Assembly (NCBI GenBank): GCA_017387165.1 | Contig: JAFOFS010000191.1 | Coordinates: 1-10,480, forward strand | DNA: 10,480 nucleotides | Direction of reading: 5' to 3' | Origin: Clostridia bacterium | Lineage (GTDB): Bacteria; Bacillota; Clostridia; Oscillospirales; Acutalibacteraceae | Shown here: piece after piece, positions 6,737 to 10,480 of the stretch | Layout of the letters: the number at the start of each line of letters is the position of its first letter | Numbering within the stretch: position 1 is the stretch's first letter | Program-made: the position numbers and the translations under genes | The notes under the pieces: generated by a model | Told to the model about the DNA's origin: nothing | The model's input: only the letters and a program-made list of their open reading frames with translations | The model's database searches: none

Positions 6737-7452
6737 TCACCGCGGCAACCGCCGCATGGCGTCCCGAAGGCTTTGAGGGCGAGGCGGCGGTCAAGATCGG
6801 CGCGTTGGTCGCGGCTTACGGTTTGGATGCGCCGTTTCTGCGCGTATACGTCGGAGAGGACGCGGTGTTCGCCATTATGGACGGGGATGCCGTCTTGTGG
6901 GGCGACAGCGACGAGGCGCGGCTGTTTCTGACCATGGATCCTGCCGTGCGTCGGGTGCGTACCGACGAGAAAAACGCCTTGCGGCTTGCCGACGTGTGGC
7001 AGGCAGAGGCGGTGTGCGGCAGCGTGATGACCCCTGCCGTATCGATGACCCGATCGGAAGAGGTCGAGGCGCTGACGCCACGCGAATACTGGGAGGTCAT
7101 CTCTCCCGTGTTTGCAGACAGCCTGCCGCCGTTTGACGCGTGGTACACCGACGTGTCCCATCGGGTGCGGCACGGGCTGTGCCGGTTGGTGGGCATCCGT
7201 GAGGGCGGAAAGCCGGTCGCAGCGGCGATGACCACCGCCGAGGACGGCGATCGTCTGCTGATCGGCGCAGTGGCCACTCTGCCGGATTATCGGGGGCGTG
7301 GGTACGCCGGAAAGCTGGTGACCACCCTCGCGGCGATGGGACAGGAACAAAACAAAACCGTTTTGCTTTCCCCGAAAAACGAGGGCGCCGAGCGGTTGTA
7401 CGCACGGTGTGGTTTTGCCGTCTGCGGACGATACGGACAAGTGGAACGATGA
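6733..7452 (+). CDS. GNAT-family N-acetyltransferase
   Basis: This 239-residue protein ends in a recognisable GNAT domain. Beta-strand 'LIGAVATLPDYR' leads into the acetyl-CoA pyrophosphate loop R187-G-R-G190-Y-A192, then a helix 'GKLVTTLA'. Later 'VLLSPKNEGAERLYARCGF' is the usual C-terminal strand and helix of the fold. The first half, about residues 1-110, has no motif I can place and may be a divergent second GNAT-like half or a substrate domain. The acceptor substrate is unknown. Its ATG overlaps the murD stop codon (ATGA), and no ribosome-binding site stands out, so translation is probably coupled to murD. The end overlaps a possible ATG of the next gene, but a better start for that gene lies 15 nt further on. 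Confidence 0.86.
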   Translation: MITAATAAWRPEGFEGEAAVKIGALVAAYGLDAPFLRVYVGEDAVFAIMDGDAVLWGDSDEARLFLTMDPAVRRVRTDEKNALRLADVWQAEAVCGSVMTPAVSMTRSEEVEALTPREYWEVISPVFADSLPPFDAWYTDVSHRVRHGLCRLVGIREGGKPVAAAMTTAEDGDRLLIGAVATLPDYRGRGYAGKLVTTLAAMGQEQNKTVLLSPKNEGAERLYARCGFAVCGRYGQVER

Positions 7453-7463
7453 AAGGAAGCTCT

Positions 7464-8732
7464 ATGGAATTTTTTCAGGTAGACGCCAAGCTGCAAGCCA
7501 TTTCGGAGGCGGCATTGGCAGACGCAAAGGGTATGTTCGCCTCCATTGACGAGGTGACCGAATACAATCAGCAAAAGGTTTTGGCAGGTTTTATCCGTCA
7601 CGGTATCAGCGAAAGTCATTTCGTCCCCACGACGGGCTACGGCTACGGTGACCGCGGTCGCGACACGCTGGAGCAGTTGTTTGCGGACGTGATGGGAGCG
7701 GAAGACGCGCTGGTGCGTCATTCCATCCTGTCCGGCACCCACGCGCTGACCATCGCGTTGTTTGGCGTATTGCGACCGGGCGACACGCTGCTGGCGGCGA
7801 CGGGCGCACCGTACGACACGCTGCACACCGTCATCGGCATCAACGGCAAATCGGACGGCAGTCTGGCGGATTTCGGGGTCAAGTACAGCGAAGTACCGCT
7901 TCGGGACGAGCGTCCCGATCTCGACGGTATTGCCGCCGCTTTGCAGCGTGATCCGAGCATCAAAATGGTACATATTCAGCGGTCACGCGGCTACGATCCG
8001 CGACCGAGCCTGCATATTGCGGACATCGAAAAGGTCGTTCGGGTGGTGCGTGAGCACAAGCCGGAAGCGGTGGTCTTCGTGGACAACTGCTACGGCGAGT
8101 TCGTCGAAAAAACCGAGCCGACGCAGGTGGGCGCCGATCTGATGGCCGGCTCGCTCATCAAAAATCCCGGCGGCGGTATCGCCGAAAACGGCGGCTACAT
8201 CTGCGGTCGCGCCGATTTGGTGGAGCAATGCGCCTATCGGATGACCACCCCCGGTCTGGGGCGTGAGGTCGGCGCATCACTCGGACACAACCGCACCTTG
8301 TATATGGGTCTGTTCCATGCGCCGCACGTCGTCGGTGAGGCGCTGAAGACGGCGGTCTACGCCGCGGCGCTGTTCTCCCGTTTGGGATACGGCGTTTCCC
8401 CTGCCGCGGATGAGCCGCGTGCCGACATCATTCAGACGGTCAAGCTGGGAACGCCCGAGGGATTGGTGGCGTTTTGCCAAGGTATGCAAAGCGGCGCACC
8501 GATCGATTCGTTCGTCAAGCCCGAGCCGTGGGATATGCCCGGTTACGACGATCCGGTCGTGATGGCGGCAGGCGCGTTTACGGCAGGCTCGTCCATTGAA
8601 CTGTCGGCGGACGGTCCGCTCCGTCCCCCGTATGCGGCGTATATGCAGGGCGGTCTCAATTTCCACAGCGGAAAAATGGGCGTCCTGCTGGCGGCGCAGG
8701 CGATGCTGGAGCAAGGCGCGCTGGTGTTATAA
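7464..8732 (+). CDS. Methionine gamma-lyase/aluminium-resistance family PLP enzyme
   Basis: This 422-residue protein belongs to fold-type I PLP enzymes of the Met_gamma_lyase (aluminium resistance protein) family, which runs at about 410-430 residues. Visible are 'TTGYGYGDRGRDTLE', 'HSILSGTHAL' (cofactor phosphate region), 'HIQRSRGY', 'VFVDNCYGEFVE' (the Asp that contacts the pyridine nitrogen) and 'AGSLIKNPGGG', in which Lys233 is the likely Schiff-base lysine. The C-terminal 'GLNFHSGKMGVLLAA' also fits the family. Its reaction is not well established; cystathionine/methionine lyase-type chemistry is the usual guess. I chose the ATG at 7464 because AAAGGAAG precedes it. A second in-frame ATG at 7449 overlaps the stop codon of the upstream gene but has no such site. 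It is the last gene of the murD operon, followed at once by a strong terminator. Confidence 0.92.
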   Translation: MEFFQVDAKLQAISEAALADAKGMFASIDEVTEYNQQKVLAGFIRHGISESHFVPTTGYGYGDRGRDTLEQLFADVMGAEDALVRHSILSGTHALTIALFGVLRPGDTLLAATGAPYDTLHTVIGINGKSDGSLADFGVKYSEVPLRDERPDLDGIAAALQRDPSIKMVHIQRSRGYDPRPSLHIADIEKVVRVVREHKPEAVVFVDNCYGEFVEKTEPTQVGADLMAGSLIKNPGGGIAENGGYICGRADLVEQCAYRMTTPGLGREVGASLGHNRTLYMGLFHAPHVVGEALKTAVYAAALFSRLGYGVSPAADEPRADIIQTVKLGTPEGLVAFCQGMQSGAPIDSFVKPEPWDMPGYDDPVVMAAGAFTAGSSIELSADGPLRPPYAAYMQGGLNFHSGKMGVLLAAQAMLEQGALVL

Positions 8733-8740
8733 AAAAAACG

Positions 8741-8777
8741 AAATCCCGTTCTCCTTTCGCGGAGAACGGGATTTTTT
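8741..8777 (+). terminator. Intrinsic terminator of the murD operon
   Basis: A perfect 14-bp stem, AAATCCCGTTCTCC (8741-8754) and GGAGAACGGGATTT (8761-8774), with a 6-nt loop, runs into six T (8772-8777). It begins 9 nt after the lyase stop codon. The A-run at 8730-8738 means it could also stop transcription from the opposite strand. Confidence 0.95.
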
Positions 8778-8789
8778 GCTTTCGCGGTT

Positions 8790-8921
8790 GGTTGCCGCGG
8801 GGTTGTGCGGGATTCTCTCTCCCTCCGTCTCGCCTGCGGCGAGCCACCTCCCTCGTCAGAGGGAGGCAAGGGGTTGGTTGGCGGTGGGAGTAAACCCTCG
8901 CCCTACGGGTTGCCGCGGGGT
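8790..8921. repeat. Palindrome-rich intergenic repeat patch with 14-bp flanking direct repeats
   Basis: The spacer between the murD operon terminator and the convergent PHP gene contains two perfect hairpins. One is CTCGCC-TGC-GGCGAG (8829-8843); the other is CCTCCCTC-GTCA-GAGGGAGG (8847-8866). The arm CTCCCTC at 8819-8825 can also pair with GAGGGAG at 8859-8865, so two alternative folds compete. The 14-mer GGTTGCCGCGGGGT occurs at 8790-8803 and again at 8908-8921, enclosing the hairpins. From memory, palindromes of the type 'CCTCCCTCGTCAGAGGGAGG' recur between genes in many Oscillospiraceae genomes, so this is probably a member of a dispersed repeat family. That cannot be tested in one window. 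I see no coding sequence in it. Confidence 0.7.
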
Positions 8922-8924
8922 GGG

Positions 8925-9620
8925 TCAGAATTCCACCAACGGGAGATTTTTCTCCTCCAGCCAGGCGCACATATCACGGACGCGGTCGGGGCGGTAGTCC
9001 TCTACGCGGTGACCGTCAAAGCCGACCGACAGACGGATACCCGAGCGGCGAACCATCTCCTGCTCCTCCTCACTCTCTTTCAGGCGCAGGACGTAGGCGT
9101 GCTCACGGTAGTTGTGGATGGAGTCGTAAGACACGTTCATCTCCCAGAAAATATCCTTTTCCGCAAAGCGGCGCAGAAAGGCGGTTGGGTCTTCGCCCAA
9201 TTGACGGGCAAGACCGATCAGATCGGTGTGGGCAATGCCGACACGGCAGGGAAAATCCTTACGCATTTCCGGCAGATCCAATCCCCAGACGCTGCGCTCG
9301 TCGTGGATATTCTCCACCAGCACGTAGTCGAAGCCTTCCAGGCGCGAAAGCGGATAGTCGTAGGTATAACCGACCAACGCCGGATCTTTCAGCGTGCAGA
9401 TCTCAAAACCGCTCAACACACGGATGCGATCCTTGTATTTTTCCCGCATTTCCGCCTGCTTGGCTCGATATTCCTCGATGCGGTCACCGACGCCGTAATT
9501 GTGATCGGAAATGCCGAACAGCTCCACACCGCCGTCGATCGCCGCCTCGATGATCTGCTCGAATTGGTCGCGACCGCAACGGCTGTAATAGGTGTGGGAA
9601 TGGATATCCATAATCGGCAT
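8925..9620 (-). CDS. PHP-domain metal-dependent phosphoesterase
   Basis: This 231-residue protein has the PHP-domain metal ligands. They are 'DIHSHT' with His7 and His9, 'ISDHN' with Asp39 and His40, Glu73 in 'SGFEI', His131 in 'GIAHTD', and Asp202 with His204 in 'GFDGH'. PHP proteins hydrolyse phosphoesters, for example histidinol phosphate, nucleoside bisphosphates or short oligonucleotides. Nothing here fixes the substrate, and the histidinol-phosphatase label commonly given to such proteins would be a guess. I chose the ATG at 9618-9620 because AAAGGGGG lies just upstream; the TTG at 9641 is inside the terminator hairpin. It lies 47 nt downstream of leuD on the same strand, behind a terminator, so it depends on read-through or on a promoter I cannot see. 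Confidence 0.88.
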   Translation of the reverse strand: MPIMDIHSHTYYSRCGRDQFEQIIEAAIDGGVELFGISDHNYGVGDRIEEYRAKQAEMREKYKDRIRVLSGFEICTLKDPALVGYTYDYPLSRLEGFDYVLVENIHDERSVWGLDLPEMRKDFPCRVGIAHTDLIGLARQLGEDPTAFLRRFAEKDIFWEMNVSYDSIHNYREHAYVLRLKESEEEQEMVRRSGIRLSVGFDGHRVEDYRPDRVRDMCAWLEEKNLPLVEF

Positions 9621-9639
9621 AAAATTTCCCCCTTTAGGC

Positions 9640-9668
9640 AAAAAATCCCCCTTGGCGGGGGATTTTTT
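9640..9668 (-). terminator. Intrinsic terminator after leuD
   Basis: Arms AAAAATCCCCC (9641-9651) and GGGGGATTTTT (9657-9667) surround a 5-nt loop TTGGC. On the minus strand the hairpin directly follows the leuD stop codon (9668-9670) and is followed by six T and GCC. It separates leuD from the PHP gene, whose start is only about 20 nt beyond the hairpin. Confidence 0.85.
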
Positions 9669-10150
9669 TATTTCGTACTGATGCTGTTGAGCAAGCCGCC
9701 TGCGGCGATGATGTTCTGAATGAACGGCGGAAACGGCTGTGCCTGATAGGTCTTGCCGGTGGTGACGTTGGTGATGACGCCGGTATCGAAATCCACGGCG
9801 ACCTCATCGCCGTCCGCAATATCGGCGGCAGCCTCATCACATTCCAAAATCGCCAGACCGATATTGATGGCGTTGCGATAGAAGATGCGCGCAAAGGTGG
9901 AGGCAATGACGCAGGAGATGCCGCTGGTTTTGATGGCAAGCGGTGCGTGCTCACGGGAAGAACCGCAGCCGAAGTTGCGGTTGGCGACCATAATGTCGCC
10001 TTCCTTCACCTTGTTGACGAATTCCTTGTCAATATCCTCCATACAGTGGGAGGCGAGCTCCTTGGCGCTGGCGGTATTCAGATAGCGGGCAGGAATGATG
10101 ACGTCGGTATCGACGTTATCGCCGTATTTGAAAACCTTTCCGGTAACCAT
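9668..10150 (-). CDS. leuD: 3-isopropylmalate dehydratase small subunit
   Basis: This 160-residue protein is the short form of LeuD (about 160-170 residues, the archaeal/clostridial type) rather than the roughly 200-residue enterobacterial form. Typical motifs are 'FKYGDNVDTDVIIPARYL' (6-24), 'NRNFGCGSSREHAP' (57-70), which is the substrate-binding swivel-domain loop, and 'ASTFARIFYRNAINIG'. With LeuC it isomerises 2-isopropylmalate to 3-isopropylmalate in leucine synthesis. The start at 10150 is preceded by AAAGGAG about 10 nt upstream. It follows leuC by 18 nt, so the two subunits are made from one message. Confidence 0.96.
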   Translation of the reverse strand: MVTGKVFKYGDNVDTDVIIPARYLNTASAKELASHCMEDIDKEFVNKVKEGDIMVANRNFGCGSSREHAPLAIKTSGISCVIASTFARIFYRNAINIGLAILECDEAAADIADGDEVAVDFDTGVITNVTTGKTYQAQPFPPFIQNIIAAGGLLNSISTK

Positions 10151-10168
10151 ATCTGTTGCGCTCCTTTC

Positions 10169-10480
10169 TTACAGGTCCTTCGGGGAAGCGACGCAGCCCT
10201 TGATGGCGGATGCTGCAGCGACGGCGGGGCTGGCGAGGATAACCTCGCTCTTGACGTGGCCCATGCGGCCGACGAAGTTGCGGTTGGTGGTGGCGACGGC
10301 GCGCTCGCCTTCGCACATACAGCCCATATGACCGCCGAGGCAGGGACCGCAGGTGGGAGTGGAAACGGCGCAGCCGGCGTTGATGAAGATCTCGGTCAGA
10401 CCTTCCTTGATGCACTGCATGTAGATCTCCTGAGTAGCGGGAATCACGATGCAGCGGACGCCGTCGGCAACCTTCTTGCC
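10169..10480 (-). CDS. leuC: 3-isopropylmalate dehydratase large subunit, C-terminal part
   Basis: Only the last 103 residues lie in the window; the gene continues past base 10480. The visible part includes 'STPTCGPCLGG' (Cys44 and Cys47 in visible numbering), the final C-x2-C pair that holds the [4Fe-4S] cluster in the aconitase family. It also includes 'TTNRNFVGRMG', a conserved substrate and cluster loop, and the C-terminal 'SPAVAAASAIKGCVASP'. With LeuD it forms the leucine-pathway isomerase. The frame is intact to the stop at 10169-10171. The ribosome-binding site of leuD overlaps the short gap after it. Confidence 0.95.
   Translation of the reverse strand, partial: GKKVADGVRCIVIPATQEIYMQCIKEGLTEIFINAGCAVSTPTCGPCLGGHMGCMCEGERAVATTNRNFVGRMGHVKSEVILASPAVAAASAIKGCVASPKDL

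Noticed and set aside
6535..7440. A 301-codon minus-strand frame over murD and the GNAT gene
   Set aside because: It is a shadow of the plus-strand operon; no start signal, no recognisable domain.
8790..8921. CRISPR-like array
   Set aside because: There are only two copies of a 14-mer, separated by a palindromic block over 100 bp long; no regular repeat-spacer pattern and no cas genes.
1..10480. Defence island, prophage, toxin-antitoxin or mobile element
   Set aside because: No integrase, transposase, restriction, toxin, antitoxin or phage structural gene is visible, and the gene content is housekeeping and envelope metabolism.

Overview
The window looks like chromosomal DNA of a gut-type Clostridia bacterium, probably Oscillospiraceae/Ruminococcaceae. 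The evidence is GC-rich coding sequence, AGGAGG-like ribosome-binding sites, low-GC-Gram-positive style promoters (TTGNNN, 17 bp, TATAAT) and T-rich hairpin terminators. It also carries a prokaryotic RING-finger/DUF2628-like membrane protein, a clostridial variant of MurD, a PLP enzyme of the 'methionine gamma-lyase/aluminium resistance' family, and short-form LeuCD. The taxon is inferred from family knowledge and was not tested.

Layout. (1) At 2-793 (+) is the 3' part of an O-antigen ligase/polymerase-like membrane protein, ending at a hairpin terminator that can serve both strands. (2) On the minus strand, 5157 to 870, are two back-to-back transcription units. The first is a zinc-ribbon/RING membrane protein followed by galU, with a promoter at 5194-5222 and a strong terminator at 3273-3316. 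The second is a PAP2 phosphatase followed by oligoendopeptidase F, with a textbook promoter at 3243-3271 that starts right where the galU terminator ends. (3) At 5283-8777 (+) is an operon of murD, a GNAT acetyltransferase and an Alr-family PLP lyase. Its promoter is divergent from the zinc-protein promoter, two of its genes overlap as ATGA, and it ends at a terminator with 14-bp arms. (4) At 8790-8921 is a short intergenic patch of nested palindromes flanked by a 14-bp direct repeat, which resembles a dispersed repeat. (5) On the minus strand, 10480 to 8925, are the end of leuC, complete leuD, a terminator, and a PHP-domain phosphoesterase.

Biologically the window is mostly cell-envelope and housekeeping. 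GalU supplies UDP-glucose for surface glycans, the ligase-like protein handles polymerised glycans, PAP2 acts on lipid phosphates such as undecaprenyl or phosphatidyl phosphates, and MurD makes the peptidoglycan precursor. Beside these sit peptide turnover (PepF) and leucine biosynthesis (LeuCD). I see no transposase, integrase, CRISPR array, tRNA, rRNA, defence system or phage module. The most interesting points are the altered D-glutamate pocket of MurD and its setting with two accessory enzymes, the RING-like protein paired with galU, the tight terminator/promoter junction, and the repeat patch. I do not see a convincing undescribed system here.
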